A stretch of 64,000 nt of DNA from NCBI GenBank assembly GCA_030066015.1, contig JASJCL010000001.1, forward strand, positions 16,897 to 80,896. Direction: 5' to 3'. The notes beneath the pieces are model-generated. The model saw only the letters and a list, made by a program, of their open reading frames with translations, had not been told where the DNA came from and made no database searches. Below are positions 33,963-42,536 of this stretch, in pieces (the stretch's first letter is position 1; each line of letters opens with the position of its first letter). The stretch comes from Desulfosarcinaceae bacterium. Lineage in GTDB: Bacteria; Desulfobacterota; Desulfobacteria; Desulfobacterales; Desulfosarcinaceae. Both the position numbers and the translations under genes were made by a program.

Positions 33963-34784
33963 TTAGTTGGTCTGCGGTTTGGTCCCCACCGGATACTTCT
34001 CCATGATCTCGGCCACCAGTTCGCTGATGTGATCCACTGTGCGGGTGACGACTTTTTCACCCTTCTCGCGGGTGGCCTTGGTGGGATCACCCACCACGCC
34101 GTTGCCGCCCTCGGCGAGGTCATACTTCTCGGGACGGGCGAAGGTGCCTTCGAAGTGGTACATCTGACCCGGTTTGGGCATGGCGCCCGGCGCGATTTTC
34201 CACTTCGGATCTACCAATGGGTGACCGTCGCCCGGAGCGGCAAGACGCATGTCGACGAGTTCTGGGTAGAGATAAAGGGCCACACTGGTCTCGGCCTCGT
34301 CGGCGTGCCACATGTGGTCTTCGAGGACATCCTTGTCGTCGCGCAGGAAGTCGTACCAGTGCAGGGACAGGACGAAGTGCCCCTCGATGCCCAGCTTGTG
34401 CACCGCCACGATGGTGGAGGAGACCTGGCCGTGGGCAGAGAGGATAATGAATTTGTTGTAGCCGGATACCGAGGCGCCGCGGACGATGTCGCACAGCATC
34501 TCGATGTGGGTCTCGAACCGCAGCGGGATGGTGCCCGGCACGCCCCAGTGGTGATAGGGGTGGGAGCCATACATGGGACAGGGCAGGATCATGGCCCCGC
34601 TCTTCTTGCCGATCAGTTCGGCGATCCCCATGGCATTGCTGGCGTCGGAACTGGTGGGGCAGTGGGGCCCGTGCTGCTCGATGGCGCCGATGGGCAGGAT
34701 CGCGACGTCGCAGACGTTCTTGGCGTACTCAACAACGATGGGAGCGGCATTTTCGTGGAACCAGACAGATTTTCTTTCAGTCAT
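33963..34784 (-). CDS. Creatininase family amidohydrolase
   Basis: 273 residues, with AAAGGAG upstream of ATG 34784. Binuclear-metal residues are present: PIGAIEQHGPHCPTSSD (Glu, His, Asp), LSAHGQ (His) and HADEAETS (Glu). The family hydrolyses cyclic or linear amides (creatinine, mycofactocin and FAPy-type substrates). In this operon it could open an amide bond in the substrate, releasing an amine. A 148-base gap separates it from the SDR gene downstream; no signal was recognised there. Confidence 0.9.
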   Translation of the reverse strand: MTERKSVWFHENAAPIVVEYAKNVCDVAILPIGAIEQHGPHCPTSSDASNAMGIAELIGKKSGAMILPCPMYGSHPYHHWGVPGTIPLRFETHIEMLCDIVRGASVSGYNKFIILSAHGQVSSTIVAVHKLGIEGHFVLSLHWYDFLRDDKDVLEDHMWHADEAETSVALYLYPELVDMRLAAPGDGHPLVDPKWKIAPGAMPKPGQMYHFEGTFARPEKYDLAEGGNGVVGDPTKATREKGEKVVTRTVDHISELVAEIMEKYPVGTKPQTN

Positions 34785-34909
34785 AATATTCTCCTTTCAA
34801 TGGATCTTCTTTTTCTGACGATATGGAGACACCCGGTGTCGCGACAATGGCGGCAAAGGCCGTGATGGGATGCCTCGTTGATCGGATCTGGCCAGCGGGC
34901 GTCCTCCGA

Positions 34910-35809
34910 TCAAAAAAGGGCTTGTCCCGGCACCCGGACCCGAATCCGATAAAGGGTCGTGGATGCCGTGATGTACAATGTCTTCAAATCGGGATCTCCC
35001 CAGGTGAAGTTGGCCGCCTGTTCGGAGACCCGGATGCGGCCCAGAAGCGTTGCGTCCGCATCGTATACGTGGACGCCCCCGGGGCCGGTGCAGAAGAGGA
35101 TGCCGGCGCTATCCACCTTCATGCCGTCGGCCACCCCCACCTCCGCTCCGATCAGGTCGGCCCAGAGGCGGCCGTTGATCAAGACGCCCTCATCGCTCAG
35201 GTCGAAGGCCCGGATATGCTGACGGGCCGTATCGTTGATGAAGAGGATCTTCTCATCCAGCGAGAAGCAGAGGCCGTTGGGCTTTTCGAAGTCGTCCACT
35301 AGAAGGGTCAACTCGCCGCTGACGGGGTCCAGTCGGTACACCCCCTGGAAGGCTAACTCCTGGGCCCGCTCCACCCCGAATTTGGGCCCACGTCCGGAGT
35401 TGGGATCGGTGAAGTAAATCATCCCGTCCGATGTGACCACGATGTCGTTGGGGCTGTTGAGTTCCCGTCCCTGATAACGGCTGGCCAGAGTCTCGATCCT
35501 GCCGCCGTCCGCCGCGCTGCGGGTGACCCGGCTGGTGGCGTGCTCGCAGGTGAGGATGCGCCCCTCCCGATCGTAGGTATTGCCGTTGGCCATGTGGCTG
35601 GGCTTGCGGAGGACGCTTACCGCACCGTCGGCTTGCCAGCGGTAGATGGTGTCGCCGATGATGTCGCTGAAGGTCAGATGATGGTCCCTGGGGTGCCAGA
35701 TGGGACCTTCGATGAAGGCGAAGCCGTTGGCGACCACTTCCAAGCCGGCATCCGCATGGACGACGGAGAGAAAACGTTGATCATGGATCTCTATGACGTT
35801 CTTGGACAT
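34910..35809 (-). CDS. SMP-30/gluconolactonase family lactonase
   Basis: 299 residues from ATG 35809 (AGAGGG upstream). The six-bladed propeller's metal ligands are recognisable: Glu in FIEGPIWH, Asn in LNSPNDIVVTSDG and KPNGLCFS, and Asp in VADGMKVDSAG. The family hydrolyses sugar-acid lactones with a divalent metal. It fits a pathway in which an imported sugar or sugar acid is oxidised to a lactone and opened. No export signal is visible. Confidence 0.9.
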   Translation of the reverse strand: MSKNVIEIHDQRFLSVVHADAGLEVVANGFAFIEGPIWHPRDHHLTFSDIIGDTIYRWQADGAVSVLRKPSHMANGNTYDREGRILTCEHATSRVTRSAADGGRIETLASRYQGRELNSPNDIVVTSDGMIYFTDPNSGRGPKFGVERAQELAFQGVYRLDPVSGELTLLVDDFEKPNGLCFSLDEKILFINDTARQHIRAFDLSDEGVLINGRLWADLIGAEVGVADGMKVDSAGILFCTGPGGVHVYDADATLLGRIRVSEQAANFTWGDPDLKTLYITASTTLYRIRVRVPGQALF

Positions 35810-35883
35810 CTGCCCTCTTTCGGATAACGGCCAGTTAAGGTCTCGGCCGCCGATAGGCCCGCCGATCCATCCAGCGGCGCCGG

Positions 35884-37056
35884 TCACCCGGATCGCGTGT
35901 CGAGTAGCTGCCGACACACGCGCAAAAAGTTTTCTCCCAGAATCAGGCGGCACTCCGCCTCGCTGTAGCCATGGGCCAACAGGGCGGCCGTGATGCCCGG
36001 AAACGCTTCATGCTGCTCGATGCCGGCGATAAAGTCACTGGACCGCCGGCCGTACCAAATCCCTTCGATCCAACCCGGGTACTTCTCGCTTTGGGTGGGG
36101 GTCTTGCGGTCGAAGGTACAGAAATCGGGGCCCCGGTTGGCGAATCCCCGCACCACCTCCCGGTTCATCGGGGTTTGATAGGCGTAAAAGTCCGGACCCA
36201 AGGCCACATGGGCGATTCCCACCAGATCGGCGATGTGATCCACATGGCGCAGCAGATCTCCGATGTCGGGATGGGCCTTGTCCTGGTTCACCAGCGCCGC
36301 CCAGAAACTGATGCCCACCACACCTCCCCGCTCCGCGATGGCCCGGATGCGTCGATCGCTAATGTTGCGGGGATGGTCGCAGACGGCTGCGGCGGCACTG
36401 TGGCTGTCGATGACGGGACGGTTGGTCAAGGCGATGAGGTCGAAAAAACCAGGGTCGGATAGTTGGGCTGTATCGATCATCATGCCGAGACGCTCGGCCT
36501 CTGTGACGACCTGTTCGCCAAAACCGGTGAGCTTTCCCCGGGTGCGGGTCTGGGCCACGCCATCGGCCAGACGATTGCGGCCGTTGCCGGTGAGCTGCAG
36601 CCCGCGCAGTCCCATGCGATACAGGCTCCTCAGGGAGGCGCGCAGGTTGAGGTTCGGCTTCCCGTGAAGCACGCGCCCGCCGGCGATGGTGGCCAGGATG
36701 GCGAATTTGCCCGCCTGCAGGGCGCGGTCGATATCGGAGGCGTCTCGGCAGAGGATGAAGCTCTCACACCCGGCCTCCAGTTCGCTGTTGAGCACGTCCA
36801 GCTTCTTATGGGCATCCCAGAAGCGCAGCTCGGAAGCGCTGTACATCACCTGGGCCACATGGTCGCCCCCTACCGCCAGTTGGACGAGGTTCACCCCCTG
36901 CCCTTCCAAAACCGGTTTGTAGACCCGGTCGAAGACGTGGACCTCGCCCCGCACGGCCGCATCCTCCTGCAGGAGGAACTCGTAGACGTAGGCATCCAGG
37001 ATCTCCTGGTGGGTGTCGGCCACGATGGCCGTTTTATGCAGTTCTACGGCATCCAT
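35884..37056 (-). CDS. Peptidase M19 (renal dipeptidase-like), degenerate metal site
   Basis: 390 residues from ATG 37056; GTG 37077 is an alternative that would lie one base from the upstream gene's stop. TIM-barrel M19 architecture is clear, but several ligands of the binuclear zinc site differ. The first motif is DTHQE instead of DxHxD, the bridging Glu is Ala (ILATIAGGRVLHG), and the next His is Gln (IDTAQLSD). SHSAAAAV and the late GPDF Asp are kept. It may be catalytically altered or non-catalytic on dipeptides. It lies in tandem with a less altered paralogue, suggesting a duplicated pair with divided roles, possibly a heterodimer. Confidence 0.85.
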   Translation of the reverse strand: MDAVELHKTAIVADTHQEILDAYVYEFLLQEDAAVRGEVHVFDRVYKPVLEGQGVNLVQLAVGGDHVAQVMYSASELRFWDAHKKLDVLNSELEAGCESFILCRDASDIDRALQAGKFAILATIAGGRVLHGKPNLNLRASLRSLYRMGLRGLQLTGNGRNRLADGVAQTRTRGKLTGFGEQVVTEAERLGMMIDTAQLSDPGFFDLIALTNRPVIDSHSAAAAVCDHPRNISDRRIRAIAERGGVVGISFWAALVNQDKAHPDIGDLLRHVDHIADLVGIAHVALGPDFYAYQTPMNREVVRGFANRGPDFCTFDRKTPTQSEKYPGWIEGIWYGRRSSDFIAGIEQHEAFPGITAALLAHGYSEAECRLILGENFLRVCRQLLDTRSG

Positions 37057-37078
37057 ATCCAGCTCTCGCGCACCCACC

Positions 37079-38215
37079 TCACACCAGGGTCTCTCGAAAC
37101 AACCGCATCATGTTGCCGCCCAGGATCTTGCGGATGTCGTCATCGCTGTAGCCATGCTGCACGAGATACTCCGCAATCAGATAGGCCTCGGACAGATCGC
37201 TGGGGTCGTTCAGCATGTGATTGCCTTTGGGCACCCCGGTATAGAACCCTTCGATGGTGCCGGGCGCCGGGCACATGGCGCGGTGAATGTTGTGCACCAG
37301 GTCGAAATTGTCGAAATCCAGACCGATGCCGATGTGGTCGGTGCCGATGAGACCGGCGATGTGGTCGATATGCCGGACGACATCGTCGAAGGTGACTGTT
37401 TCGCCTGTTTCCTGGGCCCGCCAGCGAATCTCGGTCTTGACCATCTCCATACCGATGACGCCGCCGTTGGCGCCGATGGCCCGAATGCGGTCGTCGCTGA
37501 GGTTGGTGGCGCTGGGACACACCGCTTGGACGCCGATATGGGAAACCAGGACCGGGCGGTTGGTCACCGCGAGCACATCGAAGAAGCTGTTGTCCGTCAT
37601 GTGGGTCAGGTCCACCAGCATCCCCAGGCGATTCATCTCCTCCACCAACTTGATCCCGAAGGTGGTCAGGCCGGCGTCGGCGCGGGCCTCGCCCATGCCG
37701 TCGGCGAAGCGGGTGCGACCGCCGCCGCAGATGCAGTTGATTCGCAGCCCCAGGCGGTAGAAGGTGCGCAGCATGCTGAGGCTCTCCTCGTCCGCCCGTC
37801 CCTCCATGGCGCGGGCACCTTCAAAGGCCAGCAGCACGGCAATCTTGCCGTCGGCCACGGCCACCTCGATCTCGGCGGCGTTGTGACAGATACGGAAGGT
37901 GTTGGAACGCTCCTCTTCGAGCCGCAGCAGGTCGATCTGCTCGAAGCTGCCGAAGACGAGGTCGTCGCTGAGGTTGCATACGCAGGGCGAGTTGCCCCCC
38001 ACGCTGGTGGCGATAACGTTGATGCCCCCCTTGCGCAGGGCCGGTGCGTAGCGGTTGTCAAAGATGTGGGTCTCTTCCAGCGCATGGCGGATGGCGAATT
38101 CGAACATCATGTGGTTGTGCACATCCACAAAGAGGGCCGCCTCGTTGAGCCGCTGCGCCCGTTCGCTGAGTTCCCACTTCTCTTTTTTGACCCGAGTCGC
38201 CGTCACCGGATTCAC
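37079..38215 (-). CDS. Peptidase M19 (renal dipeptidase-like)
   Basis: 378 residues from GTG 38215, immediately next to the SnoaL-like stop. Metal-site residues include VDVHNH (His kept; the usual Asp is His), LLAFEGARAMEG (bridging Glu kept), LVDLTHMTD (His), PVLVSHIGV (His) and GLDFDN (Asp). Membrane dipeptidases hydrolyse dipeptides, dehydropeptides and beta-lactams. In this catabolic operon a specialised amide or aminoacyl substrate is more likely. No signal peptide is seen, so it is probably cytoplasmic. It is the better candidate for activity of the two tandem copies. Confidence 0.88.
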   Translation of the reverse strand: MNPVTATRVKKEKWELSERAQRLNEAALFVDVHNHMMFEFAIRHALEETHIFDNRYAPALRKGGINVIATSVGGNSPCVCNLSDDLVFGSFEQIDLLRLEEERSNTFRICHNAAEIEVAVADGKIAVLLAFEGARAMEGRADEESLSMLRTFYRLGLRINCICGGGRTRFADGMGEARADAGLTTFGIKLVEEMNRLGMLVDLTHMTDNSFFDVLAVTNRPVLVSHIGVQAVCPSATNLSDDRIRAIGANGGVIGMEMVKTEIRWRAQETGETVTFDDVVRHIDHIAGLIGTDHIGIGLDFDNFDLVHNIHRAMCPAPGTIEGFYTGVPKGNHMLNDPSDLSEAYLIAEYLVQHGYSDDDIRKILGGNMMRLFRETLV

Positions 38216-38217
38216 CC

Positions 38218-39225
38218 CTAGCCGCTTACGATCCTGCGGGTGCGCTCCAAAATGTCCAATCCCTGCATCTTCAACCAGTGGGGCAGATCGATGAGGACCC
38301 AGTTCTCGGCCAGCCTATCGCCTTCCCGGCGGTAGATATCGACCACCCGCATGTCGGCCGATATGCGGCTGCCGGGCAGCCCCAGAAAGCCCCCCACAGG
38401 GGTGTTGGTCAGATTGGGCCAGCCAAAAAATCCGCCGTACCGACCTTCGGCCAATCGACAGACGTGGCCGTTGAAGACCTTGTCGGTGAGCCCGGCACGA
38501 AACGGATACTGGTGCTGTTGTTGGAAGCCGTCAATGGTGTATGTGGCACCGATACCGGCGGGCCCGTACCAGAGCATGTCGTCATGCCAGGTTTTGGCCA
38601 GCACCTCGGGGGGCGGGCAGTCGTTGCCGGTGCAGTTCAGGTCGTTGAGGTCGCCCAGCATGCGGTTGATGAGGTCCAGGGTTTCGGCCCCCTCGGCCGG
38701 ATCCTGCGGGTCGAGGAGCAGCCCGTCGTGGGTGAGCGGCCCGGGATAGACAAAGCTGGCGCCGGTCTGGGGCGGCAAGGGATTGATCCCCACCTGGTGC
38801 ATCACGCCGATGATGTCGCAGAAGAAGCCGGATCGCGAAATCTTGCCGTCTTGGATGCAGTTGAAATCGGCATAGCGCAGAAGGGCGATCTTGCGGGTGG
38901 CCGGTATCCCCAGCCAGTCGCGCTCCAGGAGCCCCATGAAGTGGCCCATACTGATCACCCAATCTGTGCCGTCGATTTCACTGGTGCCGGCCATGAAGAC
39001 GTCCTGCCGCCGCTGCGGCTTGGCCCAGGCGTTTTTAAACGGTCGCCAGAAGGATTCCACCACCGCCGCGGCGCCGTCCTGTTCACCCCAGGGATGGACC
39101 CCATACCAGTGGTAATCACCGGTGGTGTAGGTTTCCAGCACCTTTCCGATGGTGTCCATAGACGCCGTCTCCAGCGCCTGGTAGTACTCTTGGATCAGTG
39201 CTTTGTGCGCCTGATAGGCCCCCAT
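38218..39225 (-). CDS. Two-domain SnoaL/NTF2-like protein, operon B
   Basis: 335 residues. Two SnoaL-like domains, with TWHDDMLWYGPAGIG and AENWVLIDLPHWLKMQG in the second, matching the paralogues at 11672 and 23486. It lies 7 bases after the MalG-type permease gene, so it immediately follows a transporter, as its relatives precede or end such operons. The conserved WHxxM-x-W-x-GP-x-GIG block is the best candidate for an active or ligand site. Function unknown. Confidence 0.8.
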   Translation of the reverse strand: MGAYQAHKALIQEYYQALETASMDTIGKVLETYTTGDYHWYGVHPWGEQDGAAAVVESFWRPFKNAWAKPQRRQDVFMAGTSEIDGTDWVISMGHFMGLLERDWLGIPATRKIALLRYADFNCIQDGKISRSGFFCDIIGVMHQVGINPLPPQTGASFVYPGPLTHDGLLLDPQDPAEGAETLDLINRMLGDLNDLNCTGNDCPPPEVLAKTWHDDMLWYGPAGIGATYTIDGFQQQHQYPFRAGLTDKVFNGHVCRLAEGRYGGFFGWPNLTNTPVGGFLGLPGSRISADMRVVDIYRREGDRLAENWVLIDLPHWLKMQGLDILERTRRIVSG

Positions 39226-39232
39226 CTGCTTC

Positions 39233-40069
39233 TTACCCTTTTACGGCCCCGTGGGTCAGCCCCGAGACGATATACTTCTGGAAGAAGAGCACCAGAAAGA
39301 TCAATGGAATGGTGATCGAGACAGCGCCGGCGACCCCGTGCATGAGCTTGGCCAGGCTGTCGTCGGAGAAGATATAGTTGCTCAGCGCCGCTGTCATGGT
39401 CATGTGATCCCCGCTCATCAGCTGGCTGGAAATCAGAAAATCGTTGTAGGCCAGCAGAAATGAGAAGAGGCCGGTGGTGATCACTCCCGGCCACATGACG
39501 GGCATGATCACCTTGACGAAGGTCTGTACGCGGTTGCAGCCATCCACCAAGGCGGCCTGATCCAGCTCCTCGGGAATGTTGACGAAGAAGGAGCGCAGCA
39601 TCCAGATGGTGAAGGGCTGATTGATGGCCACCAACACGATGATAAGGGTCTCGTAACGGTTCCAGATCCCCATGGCCCAGAAGGCCGGCTTGTAGGCCAC
39701 CAGCATCACCACATGGGGCATGGCCCGGAAGACCAGCGCGATGATCAGGATCCAGAAGCCCATACTGCCCCGGTAGCGGGAGAGCCCGTATCCGGCCAGG
39801 CAGCCGATGGTGAGGGAGACGGTCAGGGTACCCAGGGTAATGACGGTGGTGTTGAGGGCCTGGCGCCAGAAGCCGTCCACGATCCAGACCGTGTAGAAGT
39901 GCTCCAAGGTTACCGGGGCGAAGAGTTTGGGCGGAAAACTGAACGCGTCCACCGGCGACCGGAAAGAGATCAGAAACATCCAGAAGAAAGGGAAGGCCGC
40001 CAGAAACACCCAGAAGAAGAGAAAGGTCCGATTGGCCATCTTAAGAGATGTGGGCATTTGTTTCAGCAT
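39233..40069 (-). CDS. ABC importer permease, MalG type, operon B
   Basis: 278 residues, the normal MalG-type length. TM1 (FLFFWVFLAAFPFFWMFLISF), then the core with the EAA loop DQAALVDGCNRVQTFVKVIMP and a C-terminal LTHGAVKG, identical in type to operon A's LTAGAVKG. It pairs with the MalF-type protein (TGATG start-stop overlap, 1 nt). AGGAGG precedes its ATG. It lacks the 90-residue insertion of the operon A homologue. Confidence 0.93.
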   Translation of the reverse strand: MLKQMPTSLKMANRTFLFFWVFLAAFPFFWMFLISFRSPVDAFSFPPKLFAPVTLEHFYTVWIVDGFWRQALNTTVITLGTLTVSLTIGCLAGYGLSRYRGSMGFWILIIALVFRAMPHVVMLVAYKPAFWAMGIWNRYETLIIVLVAINQPFTIWMLRSFFVNIPEELDQAALVDGCNRVQTFVKVIMPVMWPGVITTGLFSFLLAYNDFLISSQLMSGDHMTMTAALSNYIFSDDSLAKLMHGVAGAVSITIPLIFLVLFFQKYIVSGLTHGAVKG

Positions 40070-41136
40070 CAGTGGCCTCCTTTCTGGTCGCGGAAGGTGC
40101 GGTACAAGAAGGGGGAGAGCAGGATGATGATGCCGATCACCGTCAGAATCGCAGAAGCCCCCGCCTTGGCGTAGTTATCCTCGAAGTGGAGGATGTAGTA
40201 GGTCAGGTACTGGAGCGAATTGGCGAAGAGGTTGGATCCGAAGACCAGCACCGGCTCGAAGATGCGGTAGGCATCCATGAGATGAATCAGGGTGATGAAG
40301 CTGAACAAGGCCCCCAGATGGGGAATGACGATGTAGCGGATGCGCTGCCAGCGACTGGCGCCGTCCACCTCCGCTGCCTGGAGAGCGTCCTTGGGTACGG
40401 TCTGCAGGCCGGCGTATAGAATCACGAAGGCGAAAGGGGTCACATGCCAGATACCGTAGAGGATGATCAAGGCGCGGATCGTAACGGCGTCCTTGAGAAA
40501 GTAGATCTTGCCCGCCCCAAGCTGCTCCAGCAGGGCCGCCACCACGGCGTTGTCCAGAAAAAGCCAGTAGATGGACAGCGATCCCACCACCGGGGTGATG
40601 ATGTGGGGCAGGAGGGAAGCGAAGATGATGGGGCCGCGGGCCCACTGTACCAGGCTGTTGACCGCAATGGCCAGGACGAAGCCGATCACCAGGATGCAGG
40701 GGGTGGTGAAAAAAGCATACATCAGGGTGAACTCTAGCGCGCCCCAGAAGTCGATGTCGGTGACATCCCGATAGAGGCCATGGAGCTTCTGACCCAGTCT
40801 GGCCGGCTGGCCATCGGCCGTCTGGGAACGGTCCTTGCTCAGGGCCTTGGCGAGACCGCCGGGATCGGCCACGGTGTCGAAGTTGCGGCCGCCGACAAAC
40901 TCCCACACCTTCACCGGCTGGCCCTTCTCATCCAGCACCGGCTGGGGCACCTTCTGCACCGTGGTCTTGGTCAGGCCCCCAAAGAGGGGCACCACGCTTT
41001 TGACCTCGACAATCTCGGTTTTCACGTGGGAGGTGTGCAGCGAGAGATAAAATACCCCTAAGAGCGGCACGGCGATCAGACTGAGCATCACCAGGACGGA
41101 TGGTCCCACAAAGGCGAAAAAAGTCTTCTTTTTCAT
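40069..41136 (-). CDS. ABC importer permease, MalF type, operon B
   Basis: 355 residues. TM1 is followed by a periplasmic loop of about 110 residues with KVPQPVLDEKGQPVKVWEF, shared with the operon A permease. The remaining helices include the EAA loop DALQAAEVDGASRWQRIRYI. It forms the channel with the downstream MalG-type protein. GAGGACCGT precedes ATG 41136, which lies after the long hairpin at 41175-41208. Confidence 0.93.
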   Translation of the reverse strand: MKKKTFFAFVGPSVLVMLSLIAVPLLGVFYLSLHTSHVKTEIVEVKSVVPLFGGLTKTTVQKVPQPVLDEKGQPVKVWEFVGGRNFDTVADPGGLAKALSKDRSQTADGQPARLGQKLHGLYRDVTDIDFWGALEFTLMYAFFTTPCILVIGFVLAIAVNSLVQWARGPIIFASLLPHIITPVVGSLSIYWLFLDNAVVAALLEQLGAGKIYFLKDAVTIRALIILYGIWHVTPFAFVILYAGLQTVPKDALQAAEVDGASRWQRIRYIVIPHLGALFSFITLIHLMDAYRIFEPVLVFGSNLFANSLQYLTYYILHFEDNYAKAGASAILTVIGIIILLSPFLYRTFRDQKGGH

Positions 41137-41174
41137 ACGGTCCTCACACCACGTGAAGTTCGGGTTTCAGGATC

Positions 41175-41208
41175 CGCATCCGATCCGCTCCCGTGCGGAT
41201 CGGATGCG
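41175..41208 (-). promoter_or_regulatory. 14-bp intercistronic hairpin between binding-protein and permease genes
   Basis: CGCATCCGATCCGC (41175-41188) pairs perfectly with GCGGATCGGATGCG (41195-41208) around a 6-base loop. It lies between the binding-protein stop (41254) and the permease start (41136) on the minus strand, without a T-run. It occupies the same operon position as the hairpins at 15063 and 48171 but has unrelated sequence, so it probably stabilises the upstream binding-protein mRNA. Confidence 0.75.
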
Positions 41209-41223
41209 CGTCAATTGCCGAGG

Positions 41224-41268
41224 GTACTGGATCTACCCCTACTGGATGTAGCCCTACTGGATGTAGCC
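41224..41268 (-). repeat. Three tandem 15-bp units over the binding-protein stop codon
   Basis: Two exact copies (41239-41253 and 41254-41268) and one with three mismatches (41224-41238). On the minus strand each full unit reads GGC TAC ATC CAG TAG, so the final codons and stop of the binding-protein gene are duplicated downstream, in frame, giving a backup stop. It looks like a recent replication-slippage event. Confidence 0.85.
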
Positions 41269-42489
41269 CTTCTCCTTGGCGGCCGTGATATAGGCAGCCT
41301 CGGCGTCGGCCAGCGATTTTTCAGCCGATTCCTTACCGGCCATGAAGTCGCCGATGTTGGCACCGATGGCGGCGTGTACCATGGTGAACTGGGGTTTCAT
41401 GGGATAGGAGGGCGCACCGGCCATGGCCGAGGCGGCCGCCCCCTTGGAAAAGCGGCTGGGCTGGTAAACCGAGCGCAACCAGATGGCCTCATCGTTGTTG
41501 GCCTTGACCACCTCCTCCTTGAGCCCCTCCATCATCACCTGGAAGGCCAGGTCCCGGTCCCCGTCCATGGTGGTGGGCAGGAAGAACCCGTCCCACCATA
41601 GGGTGGTGGCCGGCGGACCGCCCTTGACAGCGGAGGGGGCGACAGCGAACTCGATGAGGCCCACCACCTTGGACTCGGCGGCGTCGTCCATTTTGGCGGC
41701 GCGGGAGGCCCACAAATTGGCCATGGCGATCTGACCCTGCTGAAACTGCTGCATAACGGCCGTGGTATCCAGAGAGAGCGCGTTGGGCGACATATAGGCC
41801 ATGAGCTTCTTCATCATCTCGAGGGTCTTGACGCCGGCCTCGGAGTTGAAGGCCGGCTCAGCGGTGCCCGGCTTGAAGAATTCGCCCCCCATGCCGAGAT
41901 ACATATTGACGAACTCCTGGGCGATGTTCCATCCGGACTTGAAGGTGCCCCCCAGGGGGAATTGAATCGATTCCTCGCCCTTGAGCTTCTCGGCCACAGC
42001 CAGCACCTCGTCCCAGGTCGTGGGGACGGCGAGATTGTGCTTGTCGAATAGATCCTTGCGGTAGAACAGATGCTGAGCGTTGACCTGAAAGGCGATGGCC
42101 ATGATGTCGTCACCGAAACGGATCAGCATCCCCTCCTCGATATTGTACTTGTCGCGGTACTTCTCCACCAGGTCGTTCATGGGCTGGATGTGACCGCCGG
42201 CCTGGAGGGGGGCGATGGAGGAGTTGGCCCCCTGGACCAGGTCATAGGGGCATTTGGCCGCTGCCGTGGCCTGCTTGATCTCCTGTTCGGCTTCGCGGCT
42301 CAGTTTGGTCTCGACCTTCAATCCGTCTCGATTGAGTTTGTCCATCTCGGCGCAGATCACTTCCAGAGACGGGAAGCTGTTGGTGATCACATTGACCTCG
42401 CCCGAACCTTGCACACCGCTGGCGGCACCGACCATTGCCGGGGCCAGAAACAGGACCGCGGCTAGTGTCATCGCTAAAATGCCTTTCAT
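41254..42489 (-). CDS. Extracellular solute-binding protein (family 1), operon B copy 2
   Basis: 411 residues from ATG 42489, the second of two adjacent ATGs, with AAGGAGG at proper spacing. The signal peptide ends at about residue 23 (AMVGAASG). The mature protein shares AFQVNAQHLFYRKDLF, FPLGGTFKSGWNIAQEFVN, QQFQQGQIAMANLWASRAAKM and GGPPATTLWWDG with its neighbour at 42537 and, more distantly, with 13845. It presents substrate to the MalF/MalG permeases downstream. Two binding proteins for one channel suggest two related substrates. The stop codon lies in a tandem duplication. Confidence 0.93.
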   Translation of the reverse strand: MKGILAMTLAAVLFLAPAMVGAASGVQGSGEVNVITNSFPSLEVICAEMDKLNRDGLKVETKLSREAEQEIKQATAAAKCPYDLVQGANSSIAPLQAGGHIQPMNDLVEKYRDKYNIEEGMLIRFGDDIMAIAFQVNAQHLFYRKDLFDKHNLAVPTTWDEVLAVAEKLKGEESIQFPLGGTFKSGWNIAQEFVNMYLGMGGEFFKPGTAEPAFNSEAGVKTLEMMKKLMAYMSPNALSLDTTAVMQQFQQGQIAMANLWASRAAKMDDAAESKVVGLIEFAVAPSAVKGGPPATTLWWDGFFLPTTMDGDRDLAFQVMMEGLKEEVVKANNDEAIWLRSVYQPSRFSKGAAASAMAGAPSYPMKPQFTMVHAAIGANIGDFMAGKESAEKSLADAEAAYITAAKEKGYIQ

Positions 42490-42536
42490 CATGCCCTCCT
42501 TCACTTCTGTTGGTTGGTTAGCCTTTACGTTCGAAC

